DNA of 64,000 nucleotides from Aphrophora alni (Eukaryota > Arthropoda > Insecta > Hemiptera > Aphrophoridae): contig OY740768.1 in NCBI GenBank assembly GCA_963513935.1, positions 37,256,368 to 37,320,367 of the forward strand. Reading direction: 5' to 3'. The notes under the pieces were generated by a model that saw only the letters and a program-made list of their open reading frames with translations, had not been told where the DNA came from and ran no database searches. Positions 11,691-25,289 of the stretch are shown piece after piece (the stretch's first letter is position 1; each line of letters starts with the position of its first letter). Both the position numbers and the translations under genes were made by a program.

Positions 11691-12799
11691 TCATAGCTTT
11701 TTTGATTTAAATCGTAAATCTTATCTCAAATTTCAATTATTTCAATCGGTAGCTAGCCTGGTTACACTCATGAAAGCCTGGCAAAATGAAAGACATATAA
11801 ATATTTCGTATAGGCCTAAATACACACACATATACTTTTATACCCACAATATTTCACAAGCATACACCTTTTAAGAACACAATATTAACATAGAAGAAGT
11901 GATCTCTCTCAGTAAAATGTCAACACTATGAAATATCCACTAAAACTTCATCTGCTTTCTGCCAGCCAACTCTCAGCTACAAGGATTTATTGAGATTTCA
12001 AGTAAGAAGATATGATGTATACCTCTAGATATCTCCCAGAAGATCCACAGACCTCACCATATATCCTCTATGAACTATAAACTTGACAAAGTTGTTTTGA
12101 AGAATCTATCCTTTTCTGATCAGTACATTCACATTCTAACATCACTAATAATACTAGTTATATGACTAATTTGGGACCATTTATTTCACACAAAAGGGAA
12201 AGGTGAAAAAGAGAGATCCAACTGACTAGATGAAGGGTGCACATTCAGCTAGGATACTTTGGGATTACTATAAGTGAGCTTCTGAGTGGTCAAGTTTTCA
12301 AAATTCCCCAACCATCCAGTTCAATTGCAATATTTTTTAAAGAAAATTACCCAACAACATTGGATGTCATAAAAATTACACATCCTGAGGTAAATCAAGG
12401 TCTTGCTAAATCCATTCATAAGGAAGGTCATGATCTGTGTAACTCCATTGCCTGTCTCATTGTTCTAGTTGTATTCATCTCTTATCTTAATTAATTTACA
12501 GAAATGTTGCCGCCACTATTTTCCTGAACCAATATATCATAACAAACCACTATCGTGAATATGACAATTACCAAACAATTAGAGGAAACTTTGTATAAGG
12601 AAACTTAATAGAATAATGACTGATAATTCACTATTTATGATGTCAGTATAAAAATACTAGTGTATTAAGGAAATATTAAATGTTCATAACAGTGTGAGAA
12701 AAGTTGTTCAATCATCCTACATGAGGCAATAATAGTTAGTTTTGAATTAGCTTGGTAATCTGAATGGATTTACTAAGATAGAGTCAGTAACGTAATTGG
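11691..12799. other. Noncoding stretch
   Basis: No shared repeat recognised. An 85-codon plus-strand frame at 12237-12494 (ending ...VVFISYLN) has fairly normal composition but no domain I know, and no other support. Confidence 0.45.
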
Positions 12800-13320
12800 G
12801 GGAAAAAGAGTGAATGGTTAGCCATCATGGTACCCCTATACAATGCAGAAGCAGATCATCTAAATTTAATGCTTAAAAGTTGATCTATTATACGAAACTT
12901 TTATATTGTATTGGTAAATCAAGGGGTAAATTTAAATTATAGGGCAAGTTTGTTTAAAACCGTTGTCACACTGTTTTTATGAAACTCATAGTTGTATAAA
13001 TACTAATTTTGTGACGTGGCTAGGCCCTGATGGGGATCATAAGTCTGTATAAATTAAACGTTTCCTATTCGCTTCTTAATTTATATTTTGTAAATCATTG
13101 ATATCTTATTTTGGTAAACAATACTTTTTAAGTGACCCCATAGAGAGAATTCCAATGGTGACACGTATTCTATAGAGAACTGTTTTAAATTTGATGAAGG
13201 GTTTCTATACTTTTACTCACTCTGTATAAAGCCTCAAATCATATATCAAATTTTATCAAAATAGGTAGACATCATTCTAAAAACCACTTTTCAAAGTTTA
13301 GGTGTACTCAAAATGGTATG
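12800..13320 (+). repeat. Dispersed repeat R3, copy 1
   Basis: R3 is recognised by the motif AAGTTTGTTTAAAACCGTTG near 12946, then a CACACTGTTTTT block, then GGCTAGGCCCTGA and GTATAAATTAAACGTTTCC. The same order occurs at 37628 and 60805. It has no coding capacity. Family unknown. Confidence 0.6.
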
Positions 13321-13786
13321 CGAGAAAGTTATATAATCTAACAGACGTAGATCTATTTGGTTTTAGAGGAGAATACCTACGATTGTTGAATTCTATATTA
13401 AACTTTCATTAAAGTTTTATTTTTGGAACATTACTAACTATAGCCCGATTTACAATAGAGTCTAAAGTTAACACTAAATATTTCATATGGTCAACGACCT
13501 TATAATAGCAGCAATATGTTATGTGTTGAGTAATTGGAAACGATGTTTCTGATGAAACTAAAGTGGGTGTGTCAACATTGAAGTATTGAACTTTAGACAG
13601 TATTTGTGATTAGACAGTATTCTTTGCGATAAGAAATTCAAATTAAATAATGAAACTTGCACTTTTGTCTTATTAAAATACAAAATAGATAAAAAGAAAT
13701 TAGCACAAACATGAATAAATATGAGGGCAATATATTGTGTTCAAAGTGTACAAACTAAAAATCAGGTTGAGTTAATTAGAGTGCAT
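13321..13786. other. AT-rich noncoding stretch
   Basis: Nothing recognised before the inverted-repeat transposon. Confidence 0.5.
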
Positions 13787-13788
13787 TA

Positions 13789-14708
13789 CAGTAGAACCCC
13801 TCTAATCCGCCCTCGGATGGTCCGTCACCTCGGTTAGTCCGACCGTGCTCGAGCTCTTGGCTATTGATATTATTCTGCCTACTTGCAGACTTGTGGAATG
13901 TCTCACGCCTGGCGGGCGCCAATCTTTCCGGTTTGTTATCGCTATCGGTTTGTAATCGCTATCGCTTTTCCGCATCAGTGCTGTGTCATCTCTCGTGAAA
14001 AATTAAACACTACATAGCTTTTTTACAGATTCCCCTCTGTCAAGTCTTTTGACACATTTAACCGCGTCTGAAACGAAACCAACACACGCTTCCGTATTCC
14101 CGTTTTCGTAACTCGCTCATTTTTATTTTCTGTATATACTGTACGTAGATCATAACCAGTCAAAGACAAGAAGAAAACTGAAAAGAAATGTTATATTTTC
14201 CATAATGTATACTAAATTGATTCGTGGAAAAAAAGCGGCCCATCAAACGATGTTGCCTTTGTATGTCTGCTATACCGACGGGTGCCAATGCCGCGGTGTT
14301 TTTATGCCGCCGACAATGGGATACCGCTATCGACAAAAAGTCGTTTGACTCGCCGCTGCTTTGGTGCCGCGGAGTTTTTACGCCGCCGACAATGGGATAC
14401 CTCTATCGACAAAGTCGTTTGACTCGCCGCCGCTTTGGTGTTTCAATTACAATTTATTTTCGGAAACTCTCATCCAACCAGTACACTACGATATAGGCCG
14501 GTTAACAGAAGTTCTACTGTAGTTGCAAAGTTTATATATAGACTTTATTATATAGACTTTTAAAAGTTTATATATCACTTTTTTCACTTTAAAAAAATCT
14601 GTTTATATAATATGTAATAAATATTGACTTTTTTCGGATAATCCGACCTTTTTTGCGTTCCGACCATGCCCCCAGTCCCGAAGGTGACGGATTAGAGGGG
14701 TTCTACTG
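13789..14708. mobile_element. Nonautonomous pogo/Tigger-like DNA transposon, 920 bp
   Basis: The ends are perfect 21-bp inverted repeats beginning CAGTAGAACCCCTCTAATCCG, with further partial matching inside (GTCACCT and CGG/CCG blocks). The element is flanked by TA on both sides (13787-13788 and 14709-14710), as expected for a Tc1/mariner-superfamily target duplication. The CAGTAGAACC...AATCCG terminus is the type seen in pogo/Tigger elements. The interior is GC-richer than the host DNA and has no transposase frame; the 90-codon frame at 14224-14496 covers an internal duplication and is not a transposase. It is probably a deletion derivative moved in trans. Confidence 0.85.
14276..14440. repeat. 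Internal tandem duplication within the pogo-like element
   Basis: Two units of roughly 80 bp share GTGCC..., TTTTTA(T/C)GCCGCCGACAATG, GGATACC, CTATCGACAAA and GTCGTTTGACTCGCCGC. They are nearly identical, so the duplication is young compared with the decay of other repeats here. Confidence 0.75.
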
Positions 14709-14710
14709 TA

Positions 14711-15159
14711 CATCAAGAACATAACCTAACTTAACCTTACAAGTTTTACTCCTACTTCGACTATGCTGAGATATTCCACCTGGCAAAACAAATAATTACA
14801 CAACTTTCCGCTTGGTGCGCACATTGGAATGACAACAAACTAGCCAATATCTATTAATAGATACAGGGTAACTGATATTGAACGGTATATTTGTCAAGGC
14901 CTTATTAAAAATATTTAAGAAGATATTTGTTGAATTTCGAAAGAAATATTTATTATGAAAAGTATGATATTCTGGCAACATGGTTACTGGATACATTAAC
15001 ATTTGAATTTATTGTATCTTGGAACAAATTTAAACAGGAAACAATTGGAATAAAGCAAGAATTAATTACACAATTAAAAAAATGTAATGTTACTATTAAA
15101 AATGTTAAAAACTGTGCAAAAAAAATCCTCACACATTCTTCCACAAAACGAAATACATA
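14711..15159. other. Noncoding stretch
   Basis: No gene recognised. Overlapping opposing frames (14927-15160 plus, 14953-15288 minus) are AT-rich and mutually antisense, with no domain. Confidence 0.45.
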
Positions 15160-15870
15160 GTGAAACGAGTTGATAGCGCCATCATGGTACTTATCCAGCC
15201 TCATCATACAGTCAGATCCTCTATATGTAATCCCCAAAGTTGCTGTTTTGTGCTTTGTAAGAAATGTTAAATTGTACTGGTAGATCAAGAGGCCTTATCC
15301 AGTATGGTCAATTTCTTTAAACAATTGTTATAATATATTTCGGAGCCTTATAATTGGGTAAGATACTTTTTTGACGCCGGCTGGTTCTGACTTTCCTTGT
15401 AGGAATTATTTAACAGTCTTCAGGCGCATCGCGTGTCAGTGTTTTGAAGCTTTTAGATATGTAAAGGAGCCTCCACACGCCAAGCTCGTTTCGGTGATAT
15501 CGTAATTATAGTAATATCAAATTTTCTTGAGAGGTCAGAGTTTGAAATTACATTTTAACGATATCTTCGTTAATAATGGTCATCGTAGAAGATATACGAA
15601 GAGTTGTTAAAAATTTCCGGCTTTTGAGATTTTTAATTTGATTTTTCTGAATTTCTATAAGGTTCTATAGAGTACTTTATAGTGCGCTATACCAAATTCT
15701 ATGTTACTATCTTAATTTTTGTAGCCGCTATCGTGTTCAAGTTAAGACGACAACGAAGATGGATGGATGGCTGGCTAAAAATAGCTTTTTCGGTTTTCTG
15801 AGGCCATTACACGTGAGAGGACAAAAATACCAAAATTACCCTATAATTTGAAAACTGGGCGAGTAAAAAA
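15160..15870 (+). repeat. Dispersed repeat R3, copy 2
   Basis: Shared blocks are CCAGCCTCATC(A/G)TAC near 15196, CAGATCCTCTA, a diverged TTTCTTTAAACAATTG at 15312, TTTTTCTGAATTTCTATAAGG near 15642, and TTTGTAGCCGCTATCGTGTTC near 15717. They occur in the same order at 37500-38190. No coding capacity. Confidence 0.6.
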
Positions 15871-15984
15871 TATTTTCAGCTCTCTCCGCAAAAAAATGTA
15901 TTTACACTACTTACAAATACATAATAAAAGTAAAAAGAAAATTTAATTTTTTTAGATGGATGAATATGTTTATTTTGGATCTGC

Positions 15985-16100
15985 ATAGGTTAAATTCGTT
16001 AAAGCGATTTACTCTTACAAAAACAGCCCCAAATTTTGAATTATCAAAGAAAATGTCTTGAGATAAGCCCATATACAAAATTTGTTCACTTATTTGGGCT
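15985..16100 (-). repeat. Dispersed repeat R2, short minus-strand fragment
   Basis: The blocks CCCCAAATTTTGAATTATCA, TGTCTTGAGATAAGCCCATAT and CAAATTTG are the reverse complement of the R2 motifs at 59380-59460. Confidence 0.5.
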
Positions 16101-16796
16101 GTACAACACAACACAGACGACAAATGACTTCATGTCAGACCACAAACGTCGGATGACAAACGGCAGACAGATATCATTAAAAAAAAAAAAAAAAACATTT
16201 TATGGGTCAGGGACTTCAAAGTAGTCATATCTGTAAAACATTCAACAACTATTTGACTCAACACATAATTTTTTCTATAATACGTCTCTAGCTGTATATA
16301 CACAAGTTACTATCGTGGTCTATTAAAATGTTTTTAAAACTGCTAAAAAAGAGTAGAAAGATTGATTTTAAATTTCTTAATTGTTTCTATGTCTTTTAAT
16401 TAGTTAAAAGTTGATATAGAGGTTAGAAAAGACCAAATCAACTTTTAGAGAATTTTTTTCCGTGTTTAAAAACAAACGGTAATTAGAATACTGACAGAAA
16501 AAAAATTGTAAACAACTGTTGAAATAAACCTTGTGGACTGTAGCACATCTGTTTTGTACTTTCAACCATTCTTCGAATAGTTCTGAACAGAAAAGTTAAG
16601 TAAAAAAGAAGAACTACTAACGTGCCTATTAATTTTGAAAAGTGAGAACACTTGGAAAAGGGAATATTTTGCTATACGGATGACTCATAAATAGTGAATT
16701 ATTTCTTTTCTTAAAGGGAGAGATATTTGTTTTTAAATATGTTGCACCAGAGGTCATAGAATGTGCACTAATTAAAGAAAATATGGAAGTCATAGG

Positions 16797-16798
<2 letters not shown>
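16101..16798. other. AT-rich noncoding stretch
   Basis: An A-run of about 18 lies near 16178-16195. Otherwise nothing recognised. Confidence 0.5.

Positions 16799-16848
<50 letters not shown>
16799..16848. repeat. (TA)n microsatellite, about 50 bp
   Basis: Uninterrupted TA run. Confidence 0.97.
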
Positions 16849-16851
<3 letters not shown>

Positions 16852-17029
16852 TAATAAATAAGTACTTTATTGCTACTCTATTTTCTTTAAACAAATTTAA
16901 TTTAAACTGCAATGGAAAATGTAGATTATAACATGGTATCTTATAATAATTTGAAGTATCATACTCCCAAAGATGTTTTATTCGTCAGTGTATGTGTTTG
17001 TGCGTCAAAAAGTAATATAAATATTAACA

Positions 17030-17440
17030 GGAGAATGAAAAGAAAGACATGAGACATGGAAAAAGAATTGAAGAAAATAGAATAAGAGATATAGATAGAA
17101 AAAATAGAGGGCTAAGAGAAAGAATGATATAAGCAGCGAGGGGGTGAGAGAGAAAGTTGAGAAAGAAAAAGGAAGCGATTGTAGACATCAAGGGAAATAG
17201 AAAGGGAGGAGGAAGAAAGCTAGAGAAAGAAAACGAAAGGAAAGGTTAGAACGAGAGATAAATATAGATTTGGAGAGAAAAAGGGAGAAAAGAGAAAGAC
17301 AGAGACAGAGGGAGCGAGAAATAAGGGGAAGGAGAGAGATGGGTAAAGAGAGAAAAATAGAACTTGTAGAGAAGGAGAAAGTAAAAGACTGAGAAAGGGA
17401 AGGAGAAAGAGCGGGAGAGGGAGTGGGGGAGATGTTCAAG
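17030..17440. repeat. GA-rich polypurine tract, about 410 bp
   Basis: The plus strand is almost entirely purine, with irregular GAGA, GAAA and GGGA units and few pyrimidines. It is probably a decayed GA microsatellite. The 144-codon minus-strand frame across it (17188-17622) is a Ser/Phe/Leu-rich artefact of the CT strand. Confidence 0.85.
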
Positions 17441-18709
17441 AAGAAGGAGTTATTGTGATTAAGTTTTATGTTCTCATTACATATTTGCAAAAACAGTATT
17501 TTTGTTGCATAAGGAACCAAAATTATAGTATTAGCAATAGAACTTCTGATTTGCGCCTTGTATCTGTTTAGCAATATCACAATGACATTTGCTCCGAACT
17601 CAGCCGTTGGGACGAAATCCAACAGTTGTGTTGACAGAGAAGAGATTAATACGTATTTGTTGTGCTTATAAGTAGGCCACTGAGAAGCATTTGTTTTATG
17701 TTTATATTAATTAGATTTATATAATGTTGTAGAAATAACTGGAGGTTGCTACAGTTCATAATCTCCTACTACTAGCAATATTTAAACTATAAAATAAACC
17801 ATTGAGGAATCTTCAAGACAGAAGCGTATGCTTTTTATATTTATGCAAATATTGGTGGATCAAAATTGTATATTTGTGTGTGTATACTACCTTTTCAATG
17901 TGTATGAGTATATAGTGATTTTAAATGTCTGCTCTATCTCGCGGTTTCTGAATGTTGATCAAATATTTTCTTTGGAGATATCAATTGAGATTGTAAATAA
18001 CCACATTAGTGTAATGAGGGGCTTTAAAAAAATAATATTTTGGTGTAATTAAAGGAAATCTAGGAGGAAATGCAGCCTATATGACTTATTTTGTCAAAAT
18101 TAAATCAACAATCATTATGAAAATATATTTTTTCAAGGTATATAATATTTTTCCAGCATTTCGGTGGATTTTCTAACCCTCTCCCCACATTGTAAGAAAT
18201 TTATTTTGAAAAGTTTATTTGACTAATCTGTTAATTCAGTTGACATATTGCAAAATAGCTAGGGGGCTTTTACGTAAAGAAAATTTAAAATATTGTTGAA
18301 AACAACGAAATCTTTTTCTTTCTATAAAAGGTTTTCCATGGACGATCGAATCACAACAGTATTACAGAGATTTAGTACAATAAATACTATTTCAACCCAT
18401 TTTGTTTGAGAATACTATAGGAATCTTTACATTTTCTTCTGGTTTCGTTCTACCAATCGACTGAACAGCGTACCTGTCTCGCTGCTTGTCATTTTATCCA
18501 AGAAAAAATATGTTATATTTTTCGACTACTCGGTATATAGGATGAGTTGTGAAGTCCTCGACTTCCTCGTGTCCAACAACGATTTGGCTTTAAAAAAAAT
18601 ATTTTTCACATATAAGTAGTATAGAGAAAATTAGCTGTTGGGGAGAAAATGTCGAGTTTCTTCGCAAATATGTCTGATCTGAGGTTCCTCAAGTCCAAGC
18701 ACTGGTTTT
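17441..18709. other. AT-rich noncoding stretch
   Basis: Nothing recognised. The 74-codon frame at 17828-18052 has no domain. Confidence 0.5.
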
Positions 18710-19360
18710 CGGGATGACTTCTGTTTGTTGTCTGTGCAATGTTTTACAGCAAACGTGTGGACCGATTTTAATCAAATTTGGTTTGTGATTATATTAAACA
18801 TATCTCGGGACTATTTTCATTTTTTACTCAAAATTAAGGGGTAGCTGCCATAAGGAAAAGACAGACACACACATTTAAGATTTTCTCAAAATCGGCTGTA
18901 ACGATATTCGATAAAAGTTTGCTGAAGTGTAGCCTCTAAGCACCCTACACAACGTATGCCTCAAAAATTCCAAAACGTGAATTAAACGTTATAAAAAAAA
19001 TCGGCAATGAGGCTGTGATAAAAGATTCTTAAAATCAACATTATTTCAAATTTTGATGAAATTAAAAAATGAATGACTCAAAACCTTGTGTAAAACCGCA
19101 AGTAAAAAAAGTATTATCGTTTAGGAATAATTGAAAAAACCAAAAACAAATCATAATAACCGTAATGAAAATTTTCTATTTACGTTAAGGTTGCGTTTAT
19201 AGAACAAGTGAAGTAAGTTTAAACCTTATTTAAATATGCCTATTTTTTTCTTTTGACTTTTAACTACCAAATTAACATTTTTTGTAACGAATAGTTTTGT
19301 TTAGTTTTTATTATATTTTGGGGGAGGGTGAGTAAGAAAGTTTGTGCACCCTGTTTATTT
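18710..19360 (+). repeat. Dispersed repeat R2, copy 2
   Basis: Motifs in order: GTGTGGACCGATTTTAATCA at 18754, ATCTCGGGACT, ATTTTTTACTCAAAATTAAGG, CTCAAAATCGGCTGTAACGA, TAGCCTCTAAGCACC, and the terminal GGGTGAGTAAGAAAGTTTGT near 19327. It is plus-strand and noncoding. Confidence 0.65.
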
Positions 19361-22300
19361 AGCGTTATATCGACTCCATTCTAGGTTTACTCATGTGGTA
19401 CATTAGAATTGTATACTACGACTAGGTCAATGTCGCCCATAGACTTTGCAGAGTAGTCACTTTAATTCTATGAATAATTGTGTATAAGTAGATAATCGAA
19501 CATATTTAGGCCCAAATAAAAACAATAATCTACTTTAGACTTCATTCTTCCTGATGCTAAACACCATAAGAGATTTTCATAAAGAATTAATCTTAGTTTT
19601 AGGCACTATGAAGATGTCTCGATTAACTTTCCCAATGCTCAGCTCGTAGGACGAAAGTACGCTTATTTTTGTCGTTTCATTCAAGTCAGAACTGATAGAA
19701 TATGATGACAAATTCGTTATGATTAAGGCATCTTAAGATGAAATAAGTAACAAGTAATAAAACCTAAATACCATACATATAAATGTGAATGGTGTTTACA
19801 TTCATTTCAGTATACTTTTGTCATAGCCTATATATATATTTTGACCACACGAAGTCGGAGAGTTACTTAAATAATTTTTGCAAAATATGGTTGCGCGTGT
19901 ATCGATGTTGCACGAGTTTGCTCTAGAAGAGTTAAAGGTGCGTCATTAACTCCAGGAAACAAAGTTTACATGCTATGCCGACCTTGTTATGAGCGTGTAA
20001 GTTTCTTCCGGCAATGTTTATTTGCATTCGACTGATATAAAACAGGGCCAACAATTCACAACAGGAACGGAGAAGTGTGTATTAATAAAAGTCATTAATC
20101 GTAATGCGTATTATTATAACGTCTTTTTAGATTTGTTTAAAAATGATTCGCTGAAGAGGGGGATGTCAACAGCGTGGACTACAACTCCCAAGAGGGTAAG
20201 GATGGACACACACACAAGGCCGTACTTACGCACATAAATAAATTGTACATATACCATTAAAAATAAAATGTGATAAATAATAAAATTTAATAAATAAGGT
20301 ACAGATTATTTATTCTGAATTTTTAATTCCGCCCAGTTTTATCTCCTTCGAATTAATCGGTTCTAAATCCACAGCTTATAAAAGGGACCGAACTAAATAT
20401 AAAAAAAGTTAAACGACAAAAAGATAAATTTTTTTTTGAATATAAAGAAAATAATAAAATATAAATAAATTAAACGAGATGGTATATTTATGTCTGAAGA
20501 ACATGAAATAACTTTTAATAACTATAACATATAGAAATGTAGAAATTTCGTTAGATTTTTCAACGATACATTGTTTCAATACTAGTTTACAAGAAACATC
20601 AGTGACCTCTACAAAAAATATCGTGAATAAAAATGAAACTAAAAGGAAAATATGTGTTTTTCATGCGTTTATTAATCACATTGTGTACATATAAATAATT
20701 TACAAAAATTCTCTTTGGAATAATATCTTACTTTTAAATCTGAGCTTGTCTTAGCTCTATTATTATACTCGAGAAATCAAATAAAAACTACTCTTGTCTT
20801 GGGTTAATTAAAAATTATAGAAATTGAAAAATTTCTTGAGGTTAAAGCGGAGAGAAAAATCTTATCAGTAATTATTGATGTTAATGAATTTTAAAAAATA
20901 AAAATTCTTTAAAAAATACGTTTTTCTAAATGTGTTGATGATGTTTTATCTCTATTTCATATGATGAAATAAAGAGATATTAAAAATGTAAAAGGTAAAA
21001 ATATCATTCTGTAATTATTTTGGGTAATCTAGACACGATTGTCTGGAAAACAAACTTAAAATAGACTCGTTCTAGATTTTTTCACTAATTTTTTATAACT
21101 TCCATTTTTGTCTAATGGCCTGATGGTATTAATTATTTATTTACCTTTAAGAAACTTATAGTAGGCATTGTTACGACAGCTGTTTTGCCACTCACCGGTG
21201 CGATTTTCAAGCTTTACATTACTAATATTAAATTTGTTGGTTTAATTAATCGTGATGTACAATTAGTGCAATGTAATTGTGATGAAGTAAATTTTAGTGC
21301 ATTAAAATACCACCATTAGTAATAAAAATAAATTATAAAATTAAAATATAGTGGCATTATATTTTTTATGATTTTAGAAAGATATTTTTTTTATAATTTT
21401 TGTTTGATTGAAATATAAAAATTATAATATTGAAATTTCATATTATAATATAAATTATAAAAATTTATTTTGAAAAAGTGAATAAAAAGCCTTAATCAGC
21501 CATATGTCGAATCACGACATATGGGTATATATATTTGGTAAACTCACTAGTACATAAAATTATAATTTATGTTTACGAATTAGATTTCATTTATTATATC
21601 CTAATTAGTTTAATTACTATTATAATTAATATAATAACATCAATTATTCATAAGTCATAAATTTTTAATCTTATGTTATTTATGTTTTCAAAATAACAAT
21701 TTTTAGATTTTTTGAAATGTAGGGACAATAGTCATGTAGGCATACAATGGTCGAATCACCAGTGGACTTGAATGGGATCAGTTGTGCGGCATAGGTCATG
21801 TGGAAAGTTCGATAGCAAGCAGTCAACGGGTCAGCGAGTCCACCCACAAATAAATAAATGTTGTTTTTCTTAAAGGCGTATGTTATCTGAGTTAGGTTAT
21901 GGTTCCTCGACCAATATTCCATTTCTATGAAGAATACTTTTGTCGGATATTGACCAGAAGTCCGTGTGTATTCATTTAGATATGTTATTGTTGTTTTAAT
22001 AAAGAAAACTATTCGAGTGAGCAATACGATACCGTAGGAGTTTCAAATGAAATGTGTAGGCTGTACAAACGGTCCAAATCCCGAGAAATGGTTCATAACA
22101 ATTAATGCAATATTAGTTTAACAATTTAGTTTTAAAGTAATGGAGCTTCTTTACTGTTTTTACGCCTCATAAGTAAATAAATGATGCAAAACTTTAACAT
22201 GGGATTTCTCATGAATATTTTCTATATCTTTACAAAGCGTTTCCTTCAATTTATGCCTTCACGTGTTAAATATTAGTCACGAATGAATTAGTTTTCAGTC

Positions 22301-22889
22301 AGCCAATATCATGAAAGCAAAACTTTGTCACATTGAGAAATTTTCCTACTGTTTGCAGAATAAAATAAGCATAATTGAGCGTAAAGCATAACATGTCTAC
22401 ACCGTCTTTTACAGATTAGTCTGGCTAATGTAGTAAATTGAAAGCAATCTTTTTCACATCAAGAAAATTGTCTACTGCTCTTCGAAAACTCATCATTCTA
22501 AATCCTAAAGTGGTATCCTGACTTCACTCATGGGTCTCGACTAGCAAGAAAGCAAGAGGTTGACACGTTTACAAGATGCATGCAGTGCGTGAGGTGTAGC
22601 CTGCGCTATGAGATGCGTAAAAGGGAAAGAATCTAGCTAATGAACTGCTAAATACATCGTTATAGCTTTGTATCACAATACTATACTGATACAAAAGGTT
22701 ATTAATTACATATATGAATTTGTTTATTTTCTCTCACTGGACCTCAACTGTGCAAACTATAATTAAATTTGCGTATTAAAAACTATTCTGTCGTTGACAG
22801 GTTTACGTGAATTAATGTTAAAAACATAAAAACCTGTCTTGTCATGTGTTGTTTATAATTTCATAACATTATTACGTTCTTTTCTGTTT
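19361..22889. other. Large blank region
   Basis: About 3.5 kb of AT-rich DNA with no recognised gene, repeat family or RNA. A minus-strand frame of 114 codons at 21680-22024 is the longest; it has ordinary composition but no domain I recognise and no partner exon. A TATAAAA sequence at 20036 has no visible gene after it. Confidence 0.45.
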
Positions 22890-22895
22890 TCCTCC

Positions 22896-22962
22896 CTCCT
22901 GGTTCAGTTAGGCCAGGGTACGAAAAACTTTTCAAATAGGTTCGGTTAGACCAGGTTGTGTT
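22896..22962 (+). repeat. Two short direct repeats
   Basis: GGTTCAGTTAGGCCAGG and GGTTCGGTTAGACCAGG lie about 40 bp apart and are imperfect copies. Confidence 0.5.
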
Positions 22963-22970
22963 ATCTATTC

Positions 22971-24250
22971 AAATAAACTCGTGAAATTATGCAAAAAACC
23001 AATATGAGTGTCTGCAAGTCAAAGAGTTGGAATATATTATCGAGAACTTCCTATGATTTGCCACACGCACGATCAAGATATGACGATAAATGAGCGATGC
23101 TACGCGGCTTATCTATTCTTGCATAACACGGTTTTCGGACGATAAGATATTGTGAAAAGTTCCCACTCTTTTATTATTTAGTCTCCAATAACAGTATTTG
23201 GTGTTCTATATGGTTTTCATTCCCCCAAAAATACAATTTAACAAGAAATTCATTTGAGGTTAGGACACCGGAAAAGAACTCTTTTCAATTCACCTAGGAA
23301 TAAGGTATATAATTCTTTCTCTTTTCATGTTTGAGAGCCTTAATAGCAAAAGAATTTATCCGTCAATTTTTTTTTTTTTTTTAAAGTTCAAAGTATAAGA
23401 AGAAAAATATGAAAAAAAAACTATTCATTTTGGTCCTGAAATAAATAATGTGACGAAAATTTCGAATAAAATAAGCCTAGTATAAACCTGGCTTCTTGTT
23501 TCATAAACCTAATCACATTGGTTATCATTTCTAGAGATTTGGTATGTAGAACTTGACTTCCACCAACATTTTTGAAATACTTTTTCACCTTCTACCATTT
23601 AAATAGAAAAATGAACCACAGCATATGTTTTGAAATTGACACGACATTTAAAACAGCTATACACTTGGTCAAAGTACAGGCAGCAAATTGAACTATGTGT
23701 TCCCCCTCACCACCAATACACTTAATTATTCTGATCATCGATATGTCATAGCTCAGGCTAGATCTCGCATTGTACAATTGTAGTACAACATGTCTGTCCT
23801 ATCTTTTACAGACAACTCTGGTCAAAGTAGCAAATGTTCAAAACATTTCTACAGTGTTTAGATAACGATACGAGCTAAAGCTGAAAATGATAGAACGGCC
23901 TGTCTTCGCTGCTTAATCTCGTTAATTGTTCACAACAAAAATGCAATACGTTTCATCACATTAAAATTTTTTTCTGATATTCTTGGAATAACGAAATTCT
24001 AAAACGTACAATGGTATGACTATCCTCAGTTATAAATCATTAGACACATCTTTGGAGGAAATATTTCTAGGTATTTCCAAGATGTTCATCGACTATAAAC
24101 TTGTTGGCTATGATCAGTCAGCTCAGTTTTTGATTTCGTTGTCTTTGATCATGGTATGACTTGACCTTTGTTTCCCTTTGGTCGTATATGGCTTGCTATT
24201 GTAACAAACTAATTACGTCTACACTTACTCAAGCTACAATTAAACGACAC
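22971..24250. other. AT-rich noncoding stretch
   Basis: Nothing recognised. A T-run lies near 23368-23383. Confidence 0.5.
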
Positions 24251-24750
<500 letters not shown>

Positions 24751-24908
24751 TTTAACAATAAAACAAATAATTACTTTAAATATGATATTAATTACTGTGT
24801 AATCAGTATTAATTAAACATTGAGTAATATTTAACAATAAAACCAATAATTACTTTAAGTACAGTATTATTTACTGTGTAATCTGTATTAAATAAACATT
24901 GAGTAATA
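24751..24908 (+). repeat. 79-bp tandem duplication, two copies
   Basis: Units 24751-24829 and 24830-24908 both begin TTTAACAATAAAAC and end CATTGAGTAATA, with about eight differences. AT-rich, function unknown. Confidence 0.8.
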
Positions 24909-25079
24909 TTTAATATAGTCACTGTTATTTATCTCACTCTATTGCTCATTGTTGGAAAGAACATTTTATTAAAATAAATACAAAAATCCAACATAGAGAA
25001 TTAATTTGTTTTAGTAATGTTTTTAGTAATGCCGAACTATGGGGTAAGTTTCAACAATTCGGTTGCCTCTGCTCTTTCT

Positions 25080-25185
25080 AGCTAGATCCATACCTATTTA
25101 TCTGTTTAGATTCCTCTCTTTCAACTTTCCTGACCCTCACTCTATTAGAGTATTTTAAGGGCTAGGACTCTCTATTCTTAAACAT
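25080..25185 (-). repeat. Dispersed coding-like repeat R4, copy c
   Basis: The blocks TTTAGATTCCTCTCTTTCA, TATTAGAGTATTTTAAGGGC and TAGGACTCT match the minus-strand R4 copy at 8600-8745. It is shortened and frame-broken. Confidence 0.5.
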
Positions 25186-25289
25186 TATCTTTTCAATTTG
25201 TAGATGCATAGTATGAATTGTGAAAGGAACATAATTTGTCCACGGTGAAGAGGTCTGCAGTTTATTGATTGAAGTTAAAATTTTATGTT

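Noticed and set aside
17188..17622. 144-codon minus-strand frame
   Set aside because: It lies mostly across the GA-rich tract; the Ser/Leu/Phe composition follows from CT-rich sequence.
21680..22024. 114-codon minus-strand frame
   Set aside because: No domain, splice partner or repeat support; expected by chance in 64 kb.
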